Below are positions 19,201 through 27,800 of a stretch of DNA of 64,000 bases, piece after piece. Position 1 is the first letter of the stretch. The number at the start of each line of letters is the position of its first letter. The position numbers were made by a program, and so were the translations under genes. This DNA is from Streptomyces sp. NBC_01306. Its GTDB lineage: Bacteria; Actinomycetota; Actinomycetes; Streptomycetales; Streptomycetaceae. The DNA is taken from the NCBI RefSeq assembly GCF_026340465.1, contig NZ_JAPEPC010000001.1, positions 7,269,501 to 7,333,500 of the forward strand, in the 5' to 3' direction. Under the pieces are notes generated by a model. The model worked only from the letters and a program-made list of their open reading frames with translations, did not search any database and was not told the origin of the DNA.

Positions 19201-22200
19201 AGGCGGACCGCTCCGGCGCGCTGGCCCTCTCGCCCGCACAGGAACGGCTCTGGTTCATCGAGCAGCTGGAACCCGGAGGCAGCGCCTACAACGTGCCGCA
19301 GACCCTGATGCTGGAGGGCGTGCTCGACCAGGCGGCGCTGGAGCGGACCTTCACCGCGCTGGTCGCCCGCCACGAGGCCCTGCGCACCCGGATGGGGATG
19401 CACGACGACGCACCGGTGCAGATCGTCGACGAACCGTACGAGGTCACGGTGCCCCTGCTGCTGCCGAGCGGCGCCACCGGAGACGCCGGGGCCGAGGCGC
19501 GGGAGATGGCACTGACCGAACTCCGGCGCCCGTTCGACCTGCTGGCCGGTCCGCTGCTGCGAGCGGCGCTGATCCGGCTCGCACCCGAGCGGCACCTGCT
19601 GGTGGTGACCATGCACCACCTGGTCACCGACGGCTGGTCCTTCCTCGTGCTGACCCGCGAACTCGTGGAGCTGTACGACGCGTTCACCAGCGGACGGGCT
19701 CCGCAGCTGCCGCCCGCCCCCTTCCAGGCGGCCGACCACGCCGCGTGGCAGCGCGCACTGGTGACGGGCGACCACCTCGCCGAGCAGACCGCGTTCTGGA
19801 CGGAGTACCTCACCGACGCCCCGGCCGCGCTGCCCCTGCCGCTCGACCGGCCGCGCCCGGCCGTCCAGCGCCGCCGCGGCCGCCGCCACCGGATCGAGGT
19901 GTCCGCGGACCTCACCCGGCGCCTGACCGCGCTGGGCGCTTCGCGGGGCACGACCCCGTTCACCACGCTGCTGGCCCTGTTCTCCGCCGTCCTGCACGCC
20001 CACACCGGCAGCCAGGACCTGCTGGTGGCGACCCCGGTGGCCGGCCGCGACCGGGCCGAACTCGAAGGCATCGTCGGCTATCTGGTGAACACCGTCGTGG
20101 TGCGTGCCCGGTTCGAGGGCGCCCGCACCGCTGTCGACCTGGTCGACCGGGTACGCGACAGCGCCCTCAAGGCCCTCAGCAACCCGGACGTTCCCTTCGA
20201 CCAGGTCGTCCAACTGTCCGGAGCAGGACAGCAGTTGGACCGCAACCCGCTCGCCCAGGTGCTGTTCACCCTGGAGAACCGGATGAACGAGGACGTGCGG
20301 CTGGCCGGCCTGGAGCTTTCGCCGGTCGACCTCGACCCGGGGATCGCCCAGTTCGACCTCGCCCTGCACCTCCAGGAGCACGAGGACGGCCTGGCGGGCT
20401 GGTTCGAGTACGACAAGGAGCTGTTCCTGCCGGACACCGTGGCGCGGCTCGGGGACCACTTCCTGGAAGTGCTGCGCCGCGCCGTGGACGCACCGGACCA
20501 GCGGCTGTCCGAACTGGTGCGGGTGCCGGACGAGGTGCACCGGCTGCTGACCGAGGAATGGAACACCGGCACCGGACAGCTGCCGGCGGACGCGTCACTG
20601 GTCGACCTGTTCACCACAGCGGTGGCCGAAGGACCGGACCGTCCGGCGGTGATCGACGGCGGGACGACCTGGTCCTACCGGGAGCTCGACCGGGCATCGG
20701 ACCGGATCGCGGCCGCCCTCGTCACGCAGGGGGCGGTGCCCGGCGACCGGATCGGCATCCTGCTCGAACGCGGTGCGGACCTGATCGCCGCGATCTTCGG
20801 CGTACTGAAAACGGGCGCCGCCTACGTCCCGCTCGACCCGACGCACCCGGCCGAACGGCTCGGCCTCGCCGTCGACGACAGCGGTGTCCGGCTGGTGCTG
20901 ACCCAGCGGTCCCTGGCGGACCGGCAGCCTCCCGGCGACGCCCCGACGGTACTCGTCGACGGACCCGAAGTGCGGTCCGCGACCGTGGACTTCACCCCGC
21001 ACCCGGTGGACCCGGAGAGTCCCGCGTACGTCATCTACACCTCCGGCTCGACCGGGCGCCCCAAGGGCGTCGAGGTGACGCACCACAACGTGGTACGTCT
21101 GCTGAGGGTCTCCGGCCGGTCGTTCGAGTTCGGCCCCGATGACGTGTTCGCGCAGTTCTTCTCGCACGCCTTCGACGTCTCGGTGTGGGAGATCTTCGGT
21201 GCTCTCAGCCACGGCGCAGCCCTGGTCACGGTGGACTACTGGACCAGCCGCGACCCCGATGCCCTGGTGCGGCTGCTGGCCGAACGCCGCGTCACGGTCC
21301 TCAACCAGACCCCGTCGTCCTTCCACTCGCTGATCGAGGCCGAAGCGCGGTCGGCAGCAGGCCCGCTCTCGCTGCGCTCGGTCGTGCTGGCCGGCGAGAA
21401 CCTGGACGTCGGCACCCTCGTCCCGTGGTTCGACCGCCACGGTGACCAGCGGCCCTCGATCGTCAACATGTACGGGATCACCGAGACCACCGTGCATGTG
21501 ACGTACCGCCGGATGACGGCCGCCGACGTCCGCCCCGCGGTCGGCACGCCCGTCGGGACGGCCCTGCCCGACCTGCGGATCCGGCTGCTGGACCCGGACG
21601 GTGCGCTGGTGCCGATCGGTGTGCCCGGGGAGATCTGCGTCGGCGGCCCGGGACTGGCCGTGCAGTACGTCAACCTGCCCGAGCGGACCGCTGAGCGTTT
21701 CGTCTCCGACCCGTTCGACCCGAGTCCCGATGCCCGGCTGTACCGCTCGGGCGACCTGGCCCGGTACGACGGCGACGGCGAGCTGTACTACCTCGGCCGC
21801 GCCGACCACCAGGTGCAGATCCGCGGCTTCCGGGTCGAGCCGGGCGAGGTGCAGACGGTGCTCGCCCGGCACCCGGCCCTGGCCGGTGCGGTGGTGGTCT
21901 CCGCCGCCGCGCCCGACGGCGGAACGGAGCTGATCGGCTATCCGGTGCCGCTGCCCGGCACCGAGGGGCCGAGCGACACCGAGCTGCGGGAGTTCCTGCG
22001 CACCCGGCTGCCGGAGTACATGGTTCCCGCGCACCTGGTGACGATCGCGGAGATCCCGCTCACGGCGAACGGCAAGACCGACCGGGCGGCGCTGCCCGGA
22101 CCGAGCCGGCAGTCGCCCATCTCGCGGCTCGCCGAGACCTTGCTGGAGAAGGAGGTCTGCCAGGTCTGGTGCGAGGTGCTCGGGCTGCCATCGGCCGGCG

Positions 22201-23792
22201 TCGACGACGTCTTCTTCGAGATCGGCGGCAACTCGCTCTCGGCCGTGCGCGTCAACAACCGCCTGGCCCGGCGCTTCGGCGTCGAACTGCCGCTGCGGGC
22301 GCTGTTCGAGGAGCCGACTCCGGCCGCGGTGGCCCGGCGGATCGAGGCCGCCCTGTCCGCGGCCGACGGTCCGGAGGCACCGGCCGGCCGGCCGCTGACC
22401 GACCCGGCCACACCGTCCCCGCTCTCCACCGAGCAGGAAGGCATCTACCTGGCCGAGCAACTGACGCCCGGTACCGCCGCCTTCCACATCGGAGCCGTGC
22501 TGCGGCTGCGCGGCGCACTCGACCCGGACCGGCTGCGGCAGGCGTTCACCCGGGTCATCGCCCGGCAGGAGGCGCTGCGGGTCGGCTTCGCCGACACCAC
22601 CGACGGCATCCGGATGCGGCCGGCCGACCCCGGACCGGCACCGCTGATCGTGCTGTACCCGCCGGCGGGCGCGGACCGCGAGGCGTTCGTCGCCGATCTG
22701 TACGAGCGGGAACTGGCCCGCCCCTTCGACCTGGAGCAGCCACCGCTGCTGCGCGCCGCTCTGGTGCCGGGAGAGCAGGAACACATCCTGGTGATGGTGG
22801 TCCACCACCTGATCTGCGACGGCTGGTCGCTGGGAGTGCTGCTGGACGAGCTCTCGGCGGCGTACGCATCCGACGACGCCCGTCCGCTCCCGGCCGTCGG
22901 CTACCGCGAGGCGGCCGCCCGCTCGCGGGCCCGGCTGGAGTCCGGGGAGGCGGCGGCCGATCTGGACTGGTGGCGGCAGCATCTGGACCGTTACCGGGCC
23001 ACCGCGCCGCTGCCCGCCCTGCCCGGCGCTCCCGAGCGCGGCCCGTTCCGGGCGAGCCGGCGCACCATGACCCTGCCCACCGAGGTGCGCGCCGGGGTGC
23101 TGGCGTCCTGCCGCGAGCTCGGCGTGACGCCCTTCGCCCATCTGGCCACCGCCTTCCAGCTGGCCCTGTCCGCGGTCGGGGTCGACGCCCCGGTGCTCGG
23201 CTTCCCGACCGCCGGGCGCACCGAGGCCGACGAGGGTGTGGTCGGCTGCTTCATCCGCACCGCCGTGCTGCCCTCGGCCGACCGGGCGGTGACCTTCGCC
23301 GACGCGGTCAGGGAAGTCCGGGACCACCTGGTGGCCGCACTGGAGCACGGCTCGGTGTCGGCGGACGCCGCCGACCGCCGCCGGGACCCCTTCCACGCCT
23401 GGTTCGTGCTGCAGAACACCCCGATGGCAGGCTCGGGTCCCGGCGGCACGGCCGTGGAGCCGGTGCCCCAGCCCCCCGCGACCAGCAAGTTCCGGCTGGC
23501 GCTGGATGTGACCGACACCGGTGACGAGTTCGTCTGCTGGTGGGACTCCGCCCCGGATGTTCTGGGCGAGGAACTGCCGCAGCGGGTGGCCGACGGTTTC
23601 CTCGCGGTCCTGACTGCCGCGCCGGCCCCCGGGACCCCCCTGAGCGAACTGCTCGCCGCAGCTTCCACCCCCGTACCCCGGCGGCCCAGGCGCGGGCTCC
23701 GATCGGTCTCCCGTCGCGCCCCTTCCCGGCCGGCCACCCAGGCCGACGCCCCCGGCCAGCACGGCCACGTCAAGCAAGGAGATGAGTCATGA
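16209..23792 (+). CDS. NRPS-PKS hybrid 2: KS-AT-T-C-A-T-C
   Basis: 2527 residues, ATG 16209 after a GAGGAAAGGAACGAGGG stretch. KS about 10-435 with Cys180 (ACSTSL), His316 (EAHGTGT), His353 (IGHLDAASG). AT about 520-830 with Ser627 (GHSIGEY) and HAFHS around His726, the malonyl-CoA signature. Carrier Ser945 (DQGGQSL). C3 with HHLVTDG (His1136-1137). A3 with Asp1656 and code about D-V-W-N-V-A-M-V-H-K, closest to Thr/Ser pockets. T Ser2009 (EIGGNSL). C4 about 2060-2490 with HHLICDG (His2199-2200), ending the protein. No KR, DH, ER or MT domain is present, so the ketide carbonyl should stay unreduced. The terminal C4 has no A or T after it and must work with the next NRPS in trans. The stop overlaps the dioxygenase ATG. 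Confidence 0.93.
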   Translation: MDESNVNTNAIAIVGMSGRFPGAADVQAFWANLLAGLSGTVAPTDQDLDAAGVPPQVRTDPAYVRATGALEGIEEFDAQFFGLTPREAQLMDPQQRLFLECAWHALEDSGNRAGAGLPAAVFGGTGANGYLLYNLAPQEWLRDPAHEYSVILGNDKDYLASRTSYKLGLSGPSITVQTACSTSLVATAMACQSLLDYQCDLALAGGSAVVVPHRTGYLYQESGIASPDGVCRPFDADANGTVRGSGAAVVVLKRLEDALADGDTVHAVIRGWAVNNDGSAKAGFTAPSVGAQAEVIALAHQLAEVEPASIGFIEAHGTGTTLGDMVEAEALRQAFDGVPGRCALGSVKASIGHLDAASGVAGLIKTALAVKHGTVPPTLNFRRPGPALSSDGNRFFVNSEAIDWPVDTGPRRAGVSSLGIGGTNAHLVLEQAPEQPDRPGAGTDVLPLVLPLSARTDAAVAQAAERLAGHLERAGADLPVADVAHTLITGRAEFDSRTHVVAATAAEAAAALRTPAAPPAGGTAARPLVMMFPGQGAQHPGMAESLYRTQPVVREAVDECAGLLRTELGQDLRELLFPGTDPARVAEAAARLERTEYTQPALFTVEYALARLWQSWGVQPDLMVGHSIGEYAAACIAGVLSLPDAVHLVALRGRLLADQPAGGMLSAALAEDELRRRLPQGSVIAAVNAPKQCTVAGPHAELEALTAELSADGVRVTALHTSHAFHSPLVAGAVEPFRRAVAQVRLNPPLLPYVSSVTGALITAEQATDPGYWAGQLVAPVRWHQALLTAAGPRAVLLEAGPGQSLGALARLGLDLNAGHVVASTLPRPGGDERRAVLEAAGLLRDAGVPVDLTAVNGAPGRRVPLPGYPFQRRRHWIDAPQPRAGGADAAPQPEPVAVAVNDMDDAGTVNTDAVRAAVDRAWAEVLLGADPGPEDNFFDQGGQSLVAVQLLSRISQLVKVRLPLQLIFDHPTPRGLAIAVAAEALRGASRPDLPVRQADRSGALALSPAQERLWFIEQLEPGGSAYNVPQTLMLEGVLDQAALERTFTALVARHEALRTRMGMHDDAPVQIVDEPYEVTVPLLLPSGATGDAGAEAREMALTELRRPFDLLAGPLLRAALIRLAPERHLLVVTMHHLVTDGWSFLVLTRELVELYDAFTSGRAPQLPPAPFQAADHAAWQRALVTGDHLAEQTAFWTEYLTDAPAALPLPLDRPRPAVQRRRGRRHRIEVSADLTRRLTALGASRGTTPFTTLLALFSAVLHAHTGSQDLLVATPVAGRDRAELEGIVGYLVNTVVVRARFEGARTAVDLVDRVRDSALKALSNPDVPFDQVVQLSGAGQQLDRNPLAQVLFTLENRMNEDVRLAGLELSPVDLDPGIAQFDLALHLQEHEDGLAGWFEYDKELFLPDTVARLGDHFLEVLRRAVDAPDQRLSELVRVPDEVHRLLTEEWNTGTGQLPADASLVDLFTTAVAEGPDRPAVIDGGTTWSYRELDRASDRIAAALVTQGAVPGDRIGILLERGADLIAAIFGVLKTGAAYVPLDPTHPAERLGLAVDDSGVRLVLTQRSLADRQPPGDAPTVLVDGPEVRSATVDFTPHPVDPESPAYVIYTSGSTGRPKGVEVTHHNVVRLLRVSGRSFEFGPDDVFAQFFSHAFDVSVWEIFGALSHGAALVTVDYWTSRDPDALVRLLAERRVTVLNQTPSSFHSLIEAEARSAAGPLSLRSVVLAGENLDVGTLVPWFDRHGDQRPSIVNMYGITETTVHVTYRRMTAADVRPAVGTPVGTALPDLRIRLLDPDGALVPIGVPGEICVGGPGLAVQYVNLPERTAERFVSDPFDPSPDARLYRSGDLARYDGDGELYYLGRADHQVQIRGFRVEPGEVQTVLARHPALAGAVVVSAAAPDGGTELIGYPVPLPGTEGPSDTELREFLRTRLPEYMVPAHLVTIAEIPLTANGKTDRAALPGPSRQSPISRLAETLLEKEVCQVWCEVLGLPSAGVDDVFFEIGGNSLSAVRVNNRLARRFGVELPLRALFEEPTPAAVARRIEAALSAADGPEAPAGRPLTDPATPSPLSTEQEGIYLAEQLTPGTAAFHIGAVLRLRGALDPDRLRQAFTRVIARQEALRVGFADTTDGIRMRPADPGPAPLIVLYPPAGADREAFVADLYERELARPFDLEQPPLLRAALVPGEQEHILVMVVHHLICDGWSLGVLLDELSAAYASDDARPLPAVGYREAAARSRARLESGEAAADLDWWRQHLDRYRATAPLPALPGAPERGPFRASRRTMTLPTEVRAGVLASCRELGVTPFAHLATAFQLALSAVGVDAPVLGFPTAGRTEADEGVVGCFIRTAVLPSADRAVTFADAVREVRDHLVAALEHGSVSADAADRRRDPFHAWFVLQNTPMAGSGPGGTAVEPVPQPPATSKFRLALDVTDTGDEFVCWWDSAPDVLGEELPQRVADGFLAVLTAAPAPGTPLSELLAAASTPVPRRPRRGLRSVSRRAPSRPATQADAPGQHGHVKQGDES

Positions 23793-24865
23793 GCGCGCAG
23801 TTCTCACGCGTCGGGACGGTCCGCAGGGCATTGCGGTCCGCCGCCGGGCCCGACGCCGTCACGATCGAGCCGCTGACCGCCGACGGGAACCCGCCGATGG
23901 TGGTACGCCCGAAGGAGCCGGGCACCGACCTGGCGACCTGGGCCGCCGCGAGCAAGGAGTGGGTGGCCGACGCTCTGCTGGAACATCGCGCGCTGCTGTT
24001 CCGCGGCTGGCCGGTGGCGGACGCCCCGGGCTTCCAGCGGTTCGTGGCGGCGGTCTCCGACGGTGAGCCGCTGCAGTACCGGGACCGCTCGACGCCCCGG
24101 GACGAAGTGAGCCAGAACGTCTACCTGTCCACCACCTACCCCGCGGCCGAGCGGATCGAGCCGCACAACGAGGGCACCTACTGGTCGACCTGGCCGCAGA
24201 AGCTGTTCTTCGGCTGCCTGATCGCTCCGCCCGTCGGGGGCGAGACCCCGATCATCGACAACCGCAAGGTCATCGAGCGGATACCGGTCGCCGTCCGGGA
24301 GCGGCTGGAGCGGCTCGGCGTGCGTTATGTGCGCAACTACAACAGCGGTTTCGGCCTCACCTGGCAGGAGGGCTACCAGACCGACTCCCGTGCGGACGTC
24401 GACCGGTACGCCGCGGCCAACGGCACGGTCACCGAGTGGCTGGAGGGCGACCGCCTGCGCACCGTGCAGATCCGCCCGGCCGTACGCACCCACCCGGTGA
24501 CCGGCGAGAAGCTCTGGTTCAACCACGCCGGGTTCTTCCACATATCGAGCCGCGACCCGCAGATGCGGGAGGCCCTCGTCGAAGCACTGGGCGAGGACGG
24601 ACTGCCGACCACCACCACCCACGGCGACGGCTCGCCGATCGCCGACGAGGACGTCCGGGCCATCAACGAGGCGTACCGCGCCGGGGAGATCGCCTTCCGC
24701 TGGGAGGTGGGCGACGTGATGATGCTGGACAACATGTCGATGGCGCACGCCCGCCGGCCCTACGAGGGCGACCGCAAGATCGTGGTCGCGATGACCGATC
24801 CCGTCAGCGGCGAGGACGCCACCCAGTCCGGTCCTGCCGTCGCGGCCGACGGCGAGGAGGCGTGA
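23789..24865 (+). CDS. SyrP/TauD-type Fe(II)/2-oxoglutarate dioxygenase, predicted aminoacyl beta-hydroxylase
   Basis: 358 residues. Non-haem iron enzyme expected to hydroxylate a carrier-bound amino acid using 2-oxoglutarate and oxygen. Iron ligands are visible as His126-x-Glu128 (EPHNEGTYW) and distal His320 (MAHARRPYEG), with Arg in that last motif for 2-oxoglutarate. HxE rather than HxD occurs in the clavaminate synthase/SyrP branch. It is coupled on both sides (ATGA with NRPS 2; TGATG with NRPS 3), so it belongs to the assembly line. It lies exactly between the C domain and the A domain of one split module, whose pocket resembles His; the target is therefore predicted to be His-S-carrier, giving beta-hydroxyhistidine. 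Known relatives act on Asp (SyrP) and His (siderophore hydroxylases). Substrate is inferred, not shown. Confidence 0.85.
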   Translation: MSAQFSRVGTVRRALRSAAGPDAVTIEPLTADGNPPMVVRPKEPGTDLATWAAASKEWVADALLEHRALLFRGWPVADAPGFQRFVAAVSDGEPLQYRDRSTPRDEVSQNVYLSTTYPAAERIEPHNEGTYWSTWPQKLFFGCLIAPPVGGETPIIDNRKVIERIPVAVRERLERLGVRYVRNYNSGFGLTWQEGYQTDSRADVDRYAAANGTVTEWLEGDRLRTVQIRPAVRTHPVTGEKLWFNHAGFFHISSRDPQMREALVEALGEDGLPTTTTHGDGSPIADEDVRAINEAYRAGEIAFRWEVGDVMMLDNMSMAHARRPYEGDRKIVVAMTDPVSGEDATQSGPAVAADGEEA

Positions 24866-27800
24866 TGAGTGACGACATCGCGGGCTTCCGGGTCTCCCCG
24901 GCCCAGCACCACCTGCACCGGCTCAGGTCGGCGCTCACCGGCGCCGCCCCCTTCGTCGTGCGGCTCGAAGCGGAGCTTCCGGGCACCGCCGACCCGGAGC
25001 GGCTGCGTCAGGCCCTGCTCTCCGCGACGGCCCGGCACGAGGTCCTGCGCACCCAGGTGGCGGCGGCCTCAGGCGTCGGCGTCCCGGTGCAGGTCATCGC
25101 GGACGAGCCCGGGATCGGCGACGCCGACGACGCGGGCAGCGGTCTCCCGGTCCGGTTCGGCATCGGCGAATCCGCCGACGGGACCCGCCGGCTCACTCTT
25201 GCCGCCGATCCGGCGGCGGCCGACCTGGCCACCCTGGTGGGGCTGCTCTCCGCTGCTCTCGGCCGTGCGGCCGGGGACGACGAGGAGGAGCCCGTCCAGT
25301 ACGCGGACGTCGCCGAGTGGTTCCACCAGTTGCTCGACGAACCGGAGACCACAGCCGCGCAGGACCGCTGGCGCCGGGTGCTGGCGGCCGAGGCGGCCGA
25401 GCCCGACCTGCCGCTCCGCCCGGCCGCCCCGACGGACTACCGTCCGGAGACCGCCGCCCTCGTCCTGGCCCCGGGCCTCTCCCGGCAGATCGCCGCACGG
25501 GCCGCCGAACTCGGTGTCACCGAAGGCGCGTTGACCACTGCTGCGTGGGGCGTGGCGCTCGGCGGCGGCGGGAACGGGGAGCCGCCGGCGCTCGGGGTGA
25601 CCGTGAACGGCCGTGCCGCCCCCGAGCTCCAGGGCGCCCCCGGCCCGTACGACCGCACCGTGCCGATCGCGTTCCCGGACGGCGCGGACACCTCCTCGCT
25701 GGCCCGGGCGGTGGACGCCGCGATCCGGCAGGCCACCGAGGACGCCGACGTCTTCCGCTGGGACGCCGCCGCAACCGGCGACAACGAGCCGTACTGCCGC
25801 TTCTCGGCCGGTCATCTGGACATCTCCGCGCTGGTCGCGGACGGCACGGTCCGGGGTCTGGCCGTGACCGACCGGGCGGACCGCCACGATCTGCGGCTGC
25901 TGGTGGTCCGGCACTCGCCGGACCGGCTCGAACTGCGCCTCGACTACGACGCCGCCCGGTGCGAGCCGCAGTCCGCCGAACTGCTCGTGGCCCGGACGGC
26001 CGCCGCGCTGGCGCAGTTCTGCGCCGAACAGGCGATCCCGCTCGGCGACTTGGCACTGAGCACCGAGCGGGACGCCGAGCTGTGCCGGCGGCACGGCACC
26101 GGCGAGACACTGCCGGACTCCGACAGGACCGTGCTCCACCTGATCCGCGAACACGTCCTCGCCCGCCCCGAGGCCCCCGCGGTGGTGTCCCACGACGGCC
26201 GGCTCGACTACGCCGGACTCGACGCGGCGGCCGACTCGCTGGCCACCGCACTGCGCGCGGCCGGCTGCGCGCCGGGTGACCGGGTCGCGCTCTGCCTCGA
26301 CCGCGGTGTGCTGACCCCCGTGGCCGTACTCGCGATCCTGCGCTGCGGCGCCGCCTATGTGCCGCTGGACAGCCGCAATCCGGCCGAACGCCTGGCCGGC
26401 ATGGTCGCGGACGCCGGGGTCACCGTACTGCTGGCCGACGAGACCGGACAGAAGGCCCTGGCAGGCGCCGGCCCCGGAATTCCGGTGGTGGCCCCTGCCG
26501 CGGCGTGGACCACCCCCGCGGACGGGAACACGGTGCCGGTCACGCCGGACCGTCCCGCCTACGTGATCTTCACTTCGGGTTCCACCGGACGCCCCAAGGG
26601 CGTCGAGATCACCCACCGCAATCTGGCCCACTCGACCCGTGCGCGGCTCAGCGTCTACCGGCCCGAGCCGGAAAGCGCCGCACTGCTGATCCCCACGATC
26701 GCCTTCGACAGTTCCGTCGCCGTGCTGTTCGGCGCGCTGGCTGCGGGCGGCTGTCTCGTGGTGCCCGGCGACAAGGAGTCGGGCGACCCGGCCGCGCTGG
26801 CCGGGCTGGCCGTCGACCACGGGGTGACCGATCTGCTCTGTGTGCCCACGCTGTACCGCCCGCTGATCGAGGAGCTGTCCGGTCGCGAGGGGGTACGGCT
26901 GCGGCGTGCCCTGGTCGCGGGCGAGGAGTGCCCGGCGGCGCTGGCGGACCGTCACCACGAAGTGTTGCCCAGTGTGCTGCTGTTCAACGAGTACGGGCCG
27001 ACCGAGGCCACCGTCTGGTGCACGGTCCAGCAGGTGACCCCGGAGCGCTCCGAGCGGGTGCCCATCGGCCGCCCCCGGCCCGGCGTCCGGCTCCATGTGG
27101 TCGGACCGGACGGCGCGCAGGTGCCCTACGGCGCCCGCGGTGAACTCTGGATCGGTGGCCCGAGCGTGGCGGCCGGCTATGTCGGCAGCCCCGAGCTCAC
27201 CGCCGAGCGCTTCCTCGACGACCCGTTCACCGCCGAGCCGGGGTCCCGCGTCTACCGCTCGGGCGACCTGGTGCGCTACCGGTCCGACGGGGTGCTGGAG
27301 TTCCTCGGCCGTACCGACCGCCAGGTCAAGATCCGCGGCTTCCGGGTCGAACTGGAGGAGATCGAGAGCCGGTTGGCAGCCCAGCCCGGAGTCACAGCGG
27401 CGGCCGTGGTCGACCGTACCGACGAGGCGGGCTCGACCCGGCTCGCGGCCTATGTGGTGCTGCGCGCCCCGGCCACCGCCGACTCGGTGCGGGCGGCGGC
27501 CCAGTCCGCGCTCCCGGCCTACATGCTGCCCGCGATAGACGCACTGCCCGAGCTGCCGACCCTGCCCAACGGCAAGGTCGACCACGCCGCTCTCCGAAAG
27601 CTCGCGCCGATCCGCGCCGCGGCCGTGTACGTCGCGCCGCGCACGCCGGTCGAGCAGGTACTCGCCGAGGCCTGGCAGCAGGTGCTGGGGTGCGAACAGG
27701 TTGGTGTCGAGGACAACTTCTTCGACCTCGGCGGCGATTCCATCCGGGTGGTCCAGGTGCGCCTCCAGGCCCGCAGGCGCGGAGTGCTCATCCAGGTCAC

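Noticed and set aside
17694..20540. Very long open frames on the minus strand opposite the NRPS genes (for example 17694-20540, 20595-23777, 25069-29793, 11918-15772)
   Set aside because: They mirror the third-position GC bias of the plus-strand genes, have no domain motifs, and are Arg/Gly/Gln-rich as antisense frames of high-GC DNA always are.
24436..24864. N-terminal extension of NRPS 3 starting inside the dioxygenase gene
   Set aside because: The extension is an out-of-frame reading of dioxygenase codons; ATG 24865 gives a normal domain start and coupled junction.
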